The notes under the pieces are model-generated. The model did not search any database and was not told the DNA's origin. It worked only from the letters and a program-made list of their open reading frames with translations. DNA of 64,000 bases from Linanthus parryae. Lineage: Eukaryota; Streptophyta; Magnoliopsida; Ericales; Polemoniaceae. This document shows positions 23,112 through 36,092 of the stretch, piece after piece; the stretch's first letter is position 1; each line of letters begins with the position of its first letter. The DNA lies in the NCBI GenBank assembly GCA_023055425.1, contig JALGPY010000002.1, positions 139,373,927 to 139,437,926 on the forward strand. Direction: 5' to 3'. Position numbers and translations under genes: made by a program.

Positions 23112-26100
23112 TGTGTGTGTGTGCTTATATATTTTTCGTTTCTTCTTCTTATATCCAATTTGAATGTCTACAAACATTTTTTACCTCTGAAATGTAATTC
23201 ATGTTGTTCTTGATATATTAACGCAATTGCCCAATATATGACATGTACTTTATGTATTACATGATTGCTGTGAAACAATAGCGTGTGACATTTTTTCCCT
23301 AGTTGTATTTGGGTATTACTTTGGATGGTATCAATGATTTAAATTATTTTCCAAATTCCGATGAGCGAATCAAATGAGACAGGCAATTATAATATCGTAA
23401 TATAACAATCCGCGTGACTTCAGTTAAGATGTTTTAACCAGAACATATATTGAGCGTATAATATGTACCGATTCTATAACATATACGCTTTATATGTAGA
23501 TCACATGTCTCTGCAAACGCAAGCTTTAAGAAGCAGCAATAATACGCGTACAGATTACAATTGGTGCATACAGCAGATATCAGAATGTTTGATATTTGTA
23601 ACTGCTAAATGCATTTAAATAAACTGTTAAAACGGTCAACAAACTACAAATTAAAACTGTTACCAGAAATTTCATATGCTGAACAGCAAACACCACACCA
23701 TATACACAAGAACAAAAGATGCATACATATATTCCTAGTAGAAAGAGTCATATGGGACAGAACTTACTGCAGTTGAGATCCTATTTACATTACTGGAGTT
23801 AGGTACCGGATGCTAGCATGAGAATGCAACGCCCACAGTGGCACTAAACGATATCTACGGACATACCATATTACAAAAATGATTTGCTAACTATGGACTC
23901 TGACTTTCAATCTATACTTGTAATTCCCCGAGTTCGGTAGTCCACGAAATGCAGGTGGATGGTAGTTGAAGCAGCAGCATATACCATTGACAGACATTTG
24001 TGGGCATCAAAAATCATTACTAATTACGGTATATCTATATAGGGATCTACCAGCATACAAAAAATGACAGCCTCCACACCAGTAAGCACACAAATCATTT
24101 CTAAGCACGTTCCAGTTGACGCAGTGTCCACTTGTTTGCCCAGCGTTCATTCTTGCTCTTTGGAGACAGCAGGCCGGAAGTAGTATTTTCTGTTCAAGCT
24201 GTTTTCATTTGCCTTGGATATCATATCAGTTTGTTCCTGCACACGACACACATGAAATGCATATACTACTAAATACTGAGTGTATTTGATATGCAAGATG
24301 CAATTACATTTTGGATGTTGGGTTATAACGATATAACACAGCATTACTTACAGTTTCAGTTATCGCAGATAGAATTACACAAGTTTTCTCCAACACTATG
24401 TTGACATCATGTCCAAAAAGTGTGATTTCAAGATCACTGTTGCCATCAGTAAGTCAAACATTGAGGCGACTCCTGAAAGATACATAATAGTTCGTTTAAG
24501 TTACAATACAACTCTATTCACCTAGTACGTTATAGTCACCACCTAATTAGAGTGAGAAAGAGGAAATGACAAAGCTCTTTATTCAAAATTATATGAGTTT
24601 CATTATTAGTCTGGAAAGGAAATCGCAAATATTTAGATATTTGTTTCAAAAAATGTGTAAGGGTCAAAATAACCAAAAAACCCAAACCCTTTGTTGAAGC
24701 ATATTGGCAATATAAGATGCCTAATTATATCCATCTTCCTTTGCCTATGGAATCTTAAAATCTCCTTCACACATGAACTTGACATCATGACACCCACACC
24801 CAATTCAACTTGAACTTTCGCCTACTCAAACATGTTTAAAAAAAAAGGCTTCATATATGTTTATGTTGCTCTTCCTGGTGGACTCCTAATTCTTTAAAAA
24901 CCATTGGCATCAACCAAATATGATTTCTTTACGCAGGTACGCCACGATCACGATGCACAAGATCATTTTCTTTTCAGTATCAATTTTCTACAGTGATACT
25001 TCAACATTTTATATAGTAATCATTTCGTAATTAAAGCAACGTTCTCATTTCAGCTACATCAATATTTTGTTATGTTTTCTTGTTAATTATAGCAGGTTGT
25101 ACTGCTGTCTGTATCATCCATTAGTTCTTATCTGCTAGAATTCAATAAATTAAATGTTTCTTGGCCGGTTCGACCTAAGAAAACGAGGCATACCGTCTTG
25201 GTGACCACAGGTCTAATACCTTACATATTTCGACCACTCAGCTTCATGTAATAATTTCAATTTGTAGCATGTCAATAGCTCCAAAGTTGTGACCAAACTG
25301 AAACAGACCTATTTCCATCGAACTTTTAATGTGCTGTCAGAAGGTATTTATCACACACCAGCAAGATACACATATTGGCGAGAAGAATTTTTCCTAGAAG
25401 TGTTATCCTATATTTTCAGACAAAATTAGTCTTCGGTTGGATATTTAGTATCATTGAATATTTTTAAGTCATGTATATTGAGAACAAATCACAAACACAT
25501 TAAAATTGACCAACTAACTGGAAAGGTACTTGCACACTGGGGTGCTATTAAGGTTATGATAGAAGTACAACAGCATTAGCTAATTACTAATCGCATACAC
25601 AACCCCTGCAGGTCCAAATGAAGAAGTTCTACACTATCCCAACAACCTATACTCCCATCTTCTTGTGAAAATGAAGACATAAAATATGAGATTAATTATC
25701 ATTAGAGAAGTCCATGCATTCTTAAGAAAATAAGCATTCTAGCATTCTCAAGTTTGGATTCAGTGTGTGGGAACTCACGCTATCAACATAGAAATATATG
25801 GCAATGTACCTGAGAAATCTGCAACTGCTGGCCTAAAACTTCAAAAATGATGGCAGAGGTGTGTGGAGAATCCAACCTGGATCCACAAATTCAAACAAAT
25901 GATAAGGAATAACAAAGTGGAATATCCAAAACTATGGATCACGTTGTAAGAAACGGGTGCTCGTAGAAGTTTAATAACTAAAGATTTAAGAAGTTTTCTC
26001 TCAGAAAAGCTCAAAAGATCAGTATCATGCCTCTTATATTACAATTATGTGATCATTTAGTAAAATAAAGACAACAAGGTTCATTTTAGAGCGTATAGCA

Positions 26101-27570
26101 ATACAAATATACATACATGAAACATACATACTCTGGTAGAACTGACCATAGTTGTCGAACGCGGTAGGCAAAATGCCTCGGCGCATCCCATTGGGCAGAT
26201 TGCACAGGCACTGTCCACCTTGACCTTAGCAATTAGGCGCTCGCCTAGGCAGTAAAATCTCCCGGACGACCGCCTAATTTCTGCTTCATATTTACTTAAG
26301 TTTTCTCCAAACTTGTCTTATTAAATCTGCTAATTGATTTTTAAAATGTGCACACTGGTACAATTCTCTATTCTGTGAAAGAAATTGAAGTATATTCCCA
26401 AGAGAAAAAATATATAATGTAGTATTCGACGGTTGAATATGAATTTCTCCCTAATGTGCATCAACATCAGTAACAAAGTAATAACGCAAGAAACTCCGAA
26501 CCTTCAATATCAAATGTATGTAACAAAGATAAAGCTAGAAATCACATATCCTCTTCTTATACTTATCTATAGATGATTTTGATTTTAGATATTTTGAAAA
26601 TTATTTCTCATAAAAAATCATAATTTGCATAATTTAACAACTAATGAGGCTCGGATCTGTTAGAGTGTTCGGCCGAGAACGAGCCCACCATGGCTGCAAC
26701 TACATTGGCCAAAGTACCTCCGAGTTGCCCCGCCAACACGCGGAACTCATTTCCGTGCCTGAATCATTTGCTCGATAAATTCATCATCACAGCCTCGTAT
26801 TACCGAAAACCAAAAGGGACATAATATAAAAAGGGGACATATCTAAGAACTCTTCCCACAGGCAAGCGTCCACTCACCTTGTGATGCTAAACTGCATTCA
26901 TCAGCAAAGAATCTAACCACCTAATATAAAATAAAAGCTTTGCCATCCACCTCAGCTTAGTTGCCACGCGGGACCATTCATCGGTGGCTTCCTGGTAAAT
27001 TAAATGCGACGTGGCTGGAAAGGCTATTCAATTGTTTAAAAGTCAGTTTGTAGAACATCCGAATCAGTTAGCAGCACTCCACATGGAATCAAGGATCGCA
27101 AACATGGAAAAAGGCATACACTGAGACCATACATCGCTGAATAGCGTCATTTTACTGCCTCATAGCAGTGGAAGTAATTAATCTTCGTTCAAGATTAATT
27201 ACATCGGCGAGGCAAAACTCATACACCAAGAACATAAGCATAGTGGATACCTTCGTGTGTTCATCTTTCTAAACGAATTCGAAACGAGGCCCAGATCTTT
27301 CAATGGAAATGACAGCGATGACACATACATGGCTGCGGAACAGAGAGATAATCATCCCTCCGAATCGCCCTGCCAAGATAAGAAGTCAACTCACAATCTA
27401 AATTGCAAATTTCAGAAAGCTATCATCACAACCTTTAAGGAGAAACTGAGATAACCACAACCCATTCAGAACCGAATATCCCATCAAAAACATTCTCGAG
27501 AGCCCAAATCGGTCATATTCTACTGTAAGGAACATCACCAAGCATCGACTTTTGGTGTTACAGTATATAC
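23112..27570. other. Helitron B interior, mostly unassigned
   Basis: No complete gene recognised. A minus-strand stretch at about 24110-24200 (LSPKSKNERWANKWTLR before a stop) may be a terminal exon of the gene to the right. Near 26160-26280 there is a GCCTAGGCG-rich dispersed-repeat-like patch. At 26920-26945 a CCTAATATAAAATAAAAGC start resembles a degenerate plus-strand Helitron 5' end without a partner. Confidence 0.3.
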
Positions 27571-30500
27571 CTTGCTGTGGCTGCTCCTCTTTGGGCTACA
27601 TCACCGTGGTCTCCCTGGTTATACAAGTCCTGCACGCTGCACCCACTGGTAAATTCATAAACCACTTTGCATGAGACGGTATACATCTGAAACAATAATA
27701 GAAATTGGCAAATCAAATCCTTTGCATGTTAGCTTCCAGCCTGTCCGGGAACTAGGGGTAAATTTTCTCGGAAAACCACCACGGAAGTACACACTCATAC
27801 CTGAGATCACACTTCAATTTCGTATAACCTAACTCTCCGCTTTTAATATTTAAGTAAATATCATGTACCCATATCCAATCATTAGCTCTCTGGTAGTAAA
27901 TGAGCGTAAACAAACAACGGATCATTTCGCTTTTACTATCGCAACGATATTAAAGTTATTTGTTATTCAATATTGTGAATTTCACCTCAGCCACTCATGC
28001 TTATCTGGTTACTGAACACTGTACTTTTCCTTCCTGTGAATCTTTGAAGTCACACAGGTTTTTTTTGGTGCCATGGAGTAATGAAGAATATGACTAACCA
28101 AAAGAAGAAAAAAATTGCAAAAAAGAAAAAGATGATTACTTCACAGTCCACCTAGTAGGTTAAGTAGGGGTCAAGGAAGGCAAATTCTTGCTACTTTCAG
28201 TCACACCCAAGGCACACCTAAATGGTGTATCATCCATTTTTCACCTAATTCAGTGTCTAAATCAACTGGAATATATGGTGTTCTTCAACGCCTACAAAAA
28301 ACACTACAGGAATCGTAGCGTTAAATGGTAGCTAAGAACTACCCTTTAACAATCATCATATTGACAAGGGCTAGGTTGGCCATCGTTTTGGGCGAGTTTT
28401 GCTGGCCCCAGTATCTAGTTTAGAAAGGTGACAAATTGTTACGAGGCTATAAGCCACAAACAGCTCAAACCAAGGAAAAAAAAACTGGTAGTTTGCTATG
28501 GAACCAGAAATGCGCGTGAACTAACAATCGATACCAAACACTACTCATAAGTTGTAATGGATTATCAGTCCGAAACCAATAGTAAATTTGTAAAATTTTA
28601 AACACAGCCTATTTTACGAAAAATTCCTGAAAGGTGGGTTTTCACCTTAAGACGAGGGATTTTCACCTAAACAGTCTCCAGTACCTTTTTATTCGAGCTT
28701 CAACAATATATTGCATCACCAACTACTTACTAAATTCTGTTTGCAGAGAAAGTATATTTAAGTTCCCTAAACTAATATATTATTTGCAGGAATTGGTAAA
28801 AGTCCACTATTTTACTTATGAGAAGAGTTCTTGAAAGCGCACCCCTTGTTGAAAAAACAAACATGTCTCAGCAAAGGCTAGAACACAAGCAGAAACCTAG
28901 AGTATTAGACATGAAAAATGTAAAATCTTTCACCCGAAAAACAAGAATTTGTGTGAATTTCTGAGGAATATACGGGAGGAAGTTAATTAAGAGAATTAAA
29001 AACAGGGCTTACAGATTTAACTTTTGCTTCAGAAGCAATCTTTTCATTTCTAGTCAATGCATAAAGTGCACCAAGCACGCCAGTAACCAATATTACAAGC
29101 TCATTCAGAGGAGAAAATGCATTAGGTGGCGCACCTTCTTGTAGGATTTCCTGCAAAAAGTAGCTACATATCTCAGAAAGCCTGAAGTTTTGCAAATGAT
29201 AGGAATATTACATTGAGTGAAATCCATTTATTTATTACTTCTAAGCTTTATCAGGATAAATAGATCTGGGTTGCATCCCAGATATGCAGATGGCAAAGGT
29301 TCACTTGAATCGAATAGGGTGGCTGTGGTGGTGGTGTCAGTGGTGATGTTATTGCTCAGTTGGTTCTAATTTGGTGTGATTGTGGTTATTGTTCATTTTC
29401 ATCATCTTCATCATTTATATCCTTTTGCCTTCATCGAAATGAGAAGGCACCAAAAACAGATCAAAGAGTGAAGAAATTGTATCTTATCAAAACAAACAGA
29501 AACTCCAAACACGGCTAATAGACCAAAAACCCTAGAGCCAGCGAGACAAAGTATTATTTAAATATGGAAAATGCTTCAGTTTACATGGTTAACAAAAAAT
29601 GACCTAATCAATAAGTATCACACATGGAAGGTACAACATTATAATGTGATTTCTTCAGCATGATGAAGTTATATTCTGTAATGTAACTATGGGTTAGAAA
29701 TACATGCCTTGGTCCCTTTCTTCAAATTACAGCGACGTAAATTTCAATAAAAAGTGACATTTCTGTCGCACTCATTAATTCCACGTACCAATTCAGGCGG
29801 GTTAACATCTTCAAAGCATTCCACCAAGATGTAAGGATAGTTAACTTGCCAAGACAGGACGAAATTTCATAATGGAAATGAACCTGGAAAGATCGTGTGT
29901 CTCGCGTTTGGCATTGCTAGGACCTGCATGTCTGATTTCTTCTCTCAGCACATCCGCACTGGCATCGTACAAACGAACAGTCTACAACAAAACCATCACT
30001 CACATCAAGAATTGCAGAAGAAAAAAAAAACAAAGAAAAAGACCCAAAATATTTACAAGACTGAAACCCACCATCTGAAATCAACTCCGCGAACCGCCAT
30101 TGAAGAGGAAGAGGCTGTCTTATTATCAGCTTAATAACTTTCAGTAGTTTAGAAAATGACATTTTCCAGCAGCAAATAACAACCAGCCCTGGACATATCA
30201 AGAACAGCCATAGGTGGGATTTCATTCATTTGTAGGTTATGTGTTAATGCTATTGCAATAGCATTGTCAATTAAATTTTCTGTTACTTCCAGTGTTTGAT
30301 ACCTTAGAACTGAAGTAAGCGTCATAGAGTCAACGAAACCAGTAATTTGAAGCCTGACCATGAACACTTCTCTCGTCTAATCATCTCATCAAAGTATCAC
30401 ATAAATTTAATACCTAAACGAATTGTTGTTTATGGCATTATGGTAAAAGAGGCCAGAAATACAGAGACGGAGAGGAGGGAGACGTCAGGCTTTCAAGAGA

Positions 30501-31165
30501 AGTTGTTGTTCCAAAGAGAGAGAAGAGAGCCCGACCTCTCGATTCAAGTATAGAGAAAGGACGAGGAGTATGCAATGCAATATTTCTTTTTTTTTCGGAG
30601 GCTCAGATATGCTAATGCAATACAATTAGACTGCAACAACACCATCATGGCTGCAACAGGGAGAGATGAGGCTCCCTCCAGGTTGCCTTGCCAATATGGG
30701 ATTCCAGTTCTAACCTTAAGCTATCATCACAGCCTTGTGCGACAACATCAAGTCATTCTTTGTGTAGGAATCACTACACTTCAGATCATAATCATGACCT
30801 GAATGCAGAGATGAGACTTGTTGATCAAAGTTCATAAATCACCGGCCCCAAAGCAGCGAGAGGGAGGGTCAAACACTCCCTATGGGAGTCCAATTTGAGC
30901 CTTAATCACAGCCGCTACTAAGCTATCATCATTGTCTCGCGCGACAACAATAAGAATCACTACACTTTGTATCATGATCATGAAAGCAATGCAATATTTC
31001 CTTATTTTGAGAGGCTCGGATATGTTAATGCAATAGAATTAGACTGGAACAAGGCCGTCATGGCTGCAACAGCGATAGGTGAGGCTCCCTCCGGGTTGCC
31101 ACGCCAAGATGGGATTGAGTTCAAGCTGTAAGGTATCGTCACAACCTTCTGCGACAACATCAAGT
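26640..31165. repeat. Family of diverged 150-190-bp modules, four to five copies
   Basis: Related modules occur at about 26640-26810, 27285-27440, 30596-30790, 31010-31165 and partly 30845-30975. Shared words in order are GAGGCTC, CATGGCTGCAAC, CTCCCTCCGGGTTGCC-like, GCCAAGATG-like, then ATCATCACAACCTT and CGACAACATCAA. They lie in what would be introns of the minus-strand gene. They have no obvious terminal repeats. Origin is unknown: an intronic repeat or an old duplicated exon are both possible. Confidence 0.55.
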
Positions 31166-34100
31166 AGTCAGGTTCACCCATACCATTTTTGTCAGGCTCA
31201 CTTCAGGATACTTTTTAATCCGTTAATTACACTGAATATTAATGCTTAGACCTTGAATGAATATACATCAGTGTCAATAAACAATAATTTTGGAAAAGAA
31301 ATATCTAGTGATAATTATACAGTTTTAGTATAGTCCAAGCATTCATATCTTAGATAGAGACCTACTCAATTTGAACAAAAACAAAGCTACATTGAACAAA
31401 GAAAAGGAAAAAATTTGAGCGTGTACACAAATAGATCACTCACCCATCGAATTTCGCTGCTGTCGGACCAATTCCTCCAAAAACCCAAACGCGATGTTAG
31501 TGCTCTGCATACCTCTTGCAAGATGGAAGATCAAAAGCACGCTTGAACATACTCTCAGGCAAAAATGCATATTCTTCACTCGACAAATTCTGCAAACAGT
31601 AAAGAAGTTGAACATTTCACGGTGGCTTGCGAGGTGCTTCTGACTTGAATGATTTACTAAACTGACACTTGTTTTATGCGGCATTTTTATTGCTAAGAGA
31701 AAAGTAAAATCTTAAAAAGGGGTAATCCAAAGGTTTAAAAATGTAATACAAAAAGTAGAAACAGTTATGTGCGCTTTACGTTATCATAATATTATGTCAT
31801 TATACCAAACCCACCTAAACCAGGTACAAAAGCGAGAACAAATCAACATTCTAATTCAAAAGGAGACATGTCAGTAAGAAAGCGTGTAAACCTTAATTTG
31901 AAATCTGGGTATGGACAATGTCACTCACCACCTCAGTGCCGGCATTTCTGACCTCGGCGACGGCGTGCCACTCCTTGCGGTAAGGTTGAGAAGACAGCAT
32001 TGGCTGAGCAGCAGTCGCGGCCTCCATTTGGGATCGATGTTCGAGTTCGTGTCTCCAATCTCTCTCCACAACCCAAACCCTAGTCTATCGTATCCACATA
32101 AAAGTTATCCCTAACACCGGAACTGTCTGAAACACCGAAATCCAACCGAGAATCCCACTCAGAATGTGTCCTGCTGAAACAAGCCTCCCATTTCCCTGCA
32201 AAAAAACAGTTGATAGAGCTCAAACCCAAAAAGTTTATGAATGTTCAAGCTTCAAACTATGTCAACAAAACTAATAAATGAATCATGAAAAATTATGAGT
32301 ACCCAATATAAATCCTTATTTTACTGAAGCAACTTCAGACAGACATCCAATCCAATCTAATGAATTGAATTGATCAAAAGCAAGGGTTTTTATACTGAAG
32401 AGTACCTTCACACCCTAGGAATAAACCACTCGCGTGCAATGCTGGAGGCTTGATCCTGCAGAGAGGTTACGCCATTAATGACCTGAAAACGGCGATTGTG
32501 TAAGCCTTCCGTGTTTGTTTTTGCTTCGATTTAATTTAGAAAACACGTAATAAATTGTATTTAGCACAGAAACTTAAAATTTCCTAAACTCACAAAGCAC
32601 AATAAACCAACAAATTCATATCACGAAGACTGGCTTCTACATTCCCATAACTATGAAAGAAATTTCTCAGAAAATAATTCCTGAATTCAGAAGGATTTTG
32701 ATGTAAAACTCTAGTTTGAGAGTTTTCTTTCTCAATATGCCATGAAAACAATTTATTTAGTTATATTTCTTTGTCTGTGGAAGGAAATATAAGATATCAA
32801 ACACTCAATATGCCTGTGGTTGAACCTAGAATGCAGAGGTGATCACTTGGAGACATGTTTGTAAAGAATGTAACTGAATTTTTTAAATCAAATCTTGCTG
32901 CTCTTAGCAAAGCGATTTTTACTTTTTAGACAGACCCGATACTTTCCCCTAACATCACTACTATCCAACCAGGAAGAGAGGTGATGAATTAAAGTGTCTC
33001 AAATTGATAATTTTTAAAGGCAATACTACTAATCTACTTTACTGGAATGTGGAAAGTTACCAATTGCCATTGTGGACATTACTGCAAATAGGTTCACATT
33101 ATTCCTGCAAGCATTGAGAATATAGAGCACAAGAACCCTAAATGATATGAGCATTAACAAAGTCACTTACCATTGTCAATGTGCTGGTGTATTCTGCAAT
33201 AGCTCTCAAAGGTACAGTTAAAAAGTTGCCTTCTTGTACTCTCCTGCCAAGGAATGGGTCATTCAGACTAACCTACAGCAGAGAGTCCACAGTTAACAGC
33301 AGCAAAATAACATGTTAAGTAGATGTCCCAACAAAGGTTCACATCTTAGCGCATATTTTCGGTACCTTTTCCAGGTTTTCACTGAGTTGGAATTCTGATT
33401 CTGTTATTTTCTGAAAAATCATCTCAACCTTCAGAACTTTGCTGTCTTTGATATTGGCAAATTGTAAGAATTTCCCAAGGAAATCGCAAGCATTCATCAA
33501 ATTCTCGAATCAGGTGTAAATGCAATGGTCACGACAAATTGCAGAGGAATCACAGACCACTGGAGATAACAGAGCAGTGTAAGAAGAACAAGCCACAACA
33601 ACACAGCTGCTACAACACATCAAAACACAGTATTAAAAGAAAATAGTTGGCGTCTGCAAACAACCGAAGAAGGATGGTGCAAATACACACAAAATGGGAC
33701 AAATGGAAGCAGATAACTCATGTTAGTATTAAAAAAAAAAAAAAACAAAAACAAAGTAAAAATTTCACATAACAGTACCGTCCTTACGCTGAACTCTGAT
33801 AACATAAGAAAATTAGATAAATTATTTAAGATCTGGAACCGAAAATGCAGAAAAGACATGCCAATCTCCGATACAGTAGCGATGTTTGGAAGGCAGCACT
33901 CCAACCGTTAGAAATTTAAGGTACACATTTATATCAATACATCACATGTCACATATAAGTCGAGACCTGAAGATGTAGCCGTATTTTGGACAATTTGAAC
34001 AGCCAACTGCATTATTAGTTCTTAATTATGACCAGATTACTATATTGATAAAATAAGAACATGCTAGTAGGAATTCAAAAGAATCGTAATAGGCTCCACA

Positions 34101-34396
34101 GATGTACCAACAGTCATCCATTCTATGGTTTGCTCCAGAAAGAGGGTAAAACAATTTTAGTTACACTTCAAATAGTGAGACCCAAAATCTGTAATCGACC
34201 AGGATAAAGCATCAGCCAAAACATACACAAAGGCAGGAAACCATACATTAACTGGAAATCATTCTCGGGGTTTTATTGCGCGTCAATTTGTATAGAGATT
34301 TAACAAAGACAGTTCATTTGCCCAGGAAGATAGCCCTTCAGATTTGACTTTGTAATTTCTCACTTTGGCTTTTCGGCCCGCTGGTACCCATCCGTC
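27571..34396 (-). CDS. Captured multi-exon gene, product uncertain (possible thylakoid/MFP1-like membrane protein)
   Basis: Minus-strand blocks with consensus borders and open frames: start at 34396 (DGWVPAGRKAKVRNYKVKS), 33272-33171 (34 codons, VSLNDPFLGRRVQEGNFLTV), 31589-31513 (LSSEEYAFLPESMFKRAFDL), about 30330-30190 (TLEVTENLIDNAIAIAL), 29981-29924 (TVRLYDASADVLREEIRHA), 29150-29013 (46 codons) and 27629-27571. The exons at 33171-33272 and 29013-29150 are phase 0 at both ends. The 46-codon exon has a membrane-like segment LVTGVLGALYAL followed by TRNEKIASEA, which reminds me of the membrane anchor of MAR-binding filament-like protein 1, a plastid coiled-coil protein. That resemblance is from memory and weak. 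The gene runs in the Helitron B sense direction. I cannot confirm one uninterrupted protein. Confidence 0.5.
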
Positions 34397-34729
34397 CTGC
34401 AAAAGCAATTAAATAACGATTTCCAAACAATTAGACGAAAACAGCGGGTGCCTAGAAGACAAAGCAAGAACATCTTCAAAATCACCAGCAATCAATCATC
34501 ATCTTTGTGAGTTTACCCACAACCAATTCTCTCTCTAACTCTAATCTAACCCCTTTGTACCTAAATTGAATACTATATGAAGATTACCTGTTAACAAAAT
34601 CTTCTCCAATTGATAAACCTGGAAGAAAATCACAGCAGGCGAATGAGATTAGGGTTTATGAATCTCGGAATGAAACAAAAATCAACATGCATGTGAAGGT
34701 AAATCGAAATTCACGACAAAAAAACAGAC

Positions 34730-35330
34730 ATTGAAGGTTCGTATCTTCGATTTAGTAGACGAGAGTGAATCCACAAGGCCAGAGCCCTGTAGATGCTCCT
34801 CTGAATCTCTCCCTGTTCGTTTGTGTCTCTTCAGTCTCCGTCATTTTCCGCCTATTTCGCCATCGTGGTTCATTCCCCAGGCTCAATTGAGATTGGAAGA
34901 GGAAGGAGCAGACGGAGGCGGCATCGAAGGTAGAAGATTCGCCAAGTATACAGACGGACGAAGCTGCTCTGAGAAACCTTCTCCTCGAAGCCTCCACCAC
35001 CGAATTCTGCCTCCTCCAAACAAATCTCTACACCTCCGCAGGAGCCTCATCAACAGAAGAGAGAGAAGAGAAGAGAGAGAGAGAGGCTTCGGTCGAATCG
35101 ACGGCCACAAGTCTCCGCTACCACAACAGTGGCGGCATATCTGTGGGTCGATGACAACAACAGTGCCAACCACCACCGCCTTCTCTCTCTTCTTTGTGTC
35201 GGTAGACAGAGAGAGATCAGAGCTCTCTAGAAACCAGTGGAATGGCTTCTCTTCGAAGCCGCGTGAGTGAAGGACACACAAACCAGTCAAAGAAGATCCA
35301 AAATGACCACAACGCCCTTCAACCACAGCT
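34730..35330 (-). other. Candidate first-exon/leader region of the captured gene, next to the Helitron 5' end
   Basis: On the minus strand a CTCTCTCT-rich leader at 35060-35100 is followed by an open stretch with VVEASRRRFLRAASSV (about 34955-35003), basic and Ser/Ala-rich as in organelle-targeting peptides. No ATG at a clearly correct position was found, so I do not give a start. It begins only about 150 bp inside the Helitron 5' terminus. Confidence 0.35.
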
Positions 35331-35458
35331 TACCTGTTCCATGTCAGCAAGGGCATAATCGACCTTTTCTACACGTCACTATTACATAGGCATTTCGCTG
35401 GCACTTTGTCCGAATTGGCAGCACATGATTGGGCCACCCCTGCCACGTAATGTGGCCT

Positions 35459-35484
35459 TAACTTCTTTTATATAGGTAGTAGGA
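35459..35484 (-). other. Helitron B 5' terminus
   Basis: Minus strand A|TCCTACTACCTATATAAAAG, followed by a GC-rich stretch with CCACATTACGTGGC, as in other plant Helitron starts. The flanking base is A. Confidence 0.8.
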
Positions 35485-36092
35485 TTTATGTTAATTTGTG
35501 TCGTCGTTTAGTTTCCACATGGATTTGTAATTACTTATATTAAGAATAGCCTCATTGTGATGTTTAAATCCAAACTAAAATGTCGTCGTAAGTTGTTTTT
35601 TTTTTTTTTTTTTTTTTTGCGACTATCCAAAATTGGAGTTCGTTTATGTATGGATTTTTCCTTTTTGTAAATAATATGATCACCCAAAGACGCTCTCAAA
35701 AAAAAAAAAAAAAAAAAGTACGCTAGACTTGCACCTGAACAAGACCAAAATCATATTAGGAAGGTGATAGAAAGAAGCCACGCCGTAGCTTCCACCTTAG
35801 AGATTTCTACTCGAAAGAATAGTGGTACGTGGACGTTTTAACCGCAAACATCTTTTTTGGTTGAAATTTTGTGAATACCTGTTATCATAAGGTACGAGCA
35901 TTTTTGTGTCCATTATTATCTCCAAAAGTTATTATGTTATTGGATATTATTTTGCAGATAACCAAATTGCTCCATTCTCAAGCCGTGCTTCTAAGAGGAA
36001 TCAATATGTAAAATTTACCTCAAAAAAAATAGAATACAAGTCCTTAAAAGTATAAAAAGAAAGAGAGTTGTTCGTGACAAAGCCTCCACATC
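35485..36092. other. Helitron A interior, low complexity
   Basis: Contains a T run of about two dozen bases near 35597-35619 and an A run at about 35698-35717. No gene recognised. Confidence 0.5.

Larger units (their letters stand above)
10208..35484 (-). mobile_element. Helitron B (minus strand, about 25.3 kb, gene-carrying)
   Basis: On the minus strand the element starts A|TCCTACTACCTATATAAAAG at 35484. It ends at 10208 with an 8-bp GC stem (CCGCGCGC, loop AAC, GCGCGCGG), a 12-nt tail and CTAG|T. Both ends fit Helitron rules, including insertion between A and T of Helitron A. The stem core GCAACGC is the same as in Helitron A, so the two may share a transposase family. It carries a multi-exon unknown gene, a two-domain B3 gene, RPA-like exons, opposite-strand exons and a duplicated block with an hAT element. 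I recognised no Rep/helicase ORF, so mobility would depend on another copy. Confidence 0.8.

Noticed and set aside
28405..28420. CTGGCCCCAG hairpin followed by CTAGT as a Helitron 3' end
   Set aside because: The stem is only 4 bp, and the only candidate 5' partner at 26920 begins CC instead of TC.
30149..30367. 72-codon frame as a stand-alone gene
   Set aside because: More likely one exon of the larger minus-strand gene; its upstream part crosses a probable acceptor.
34731..35270. 179-codon plus-strand frame
   Set aside because: Antisense to the presumed first-exon/leader region of the captured gene; no motif, composition driven by GAGAGA repeats.
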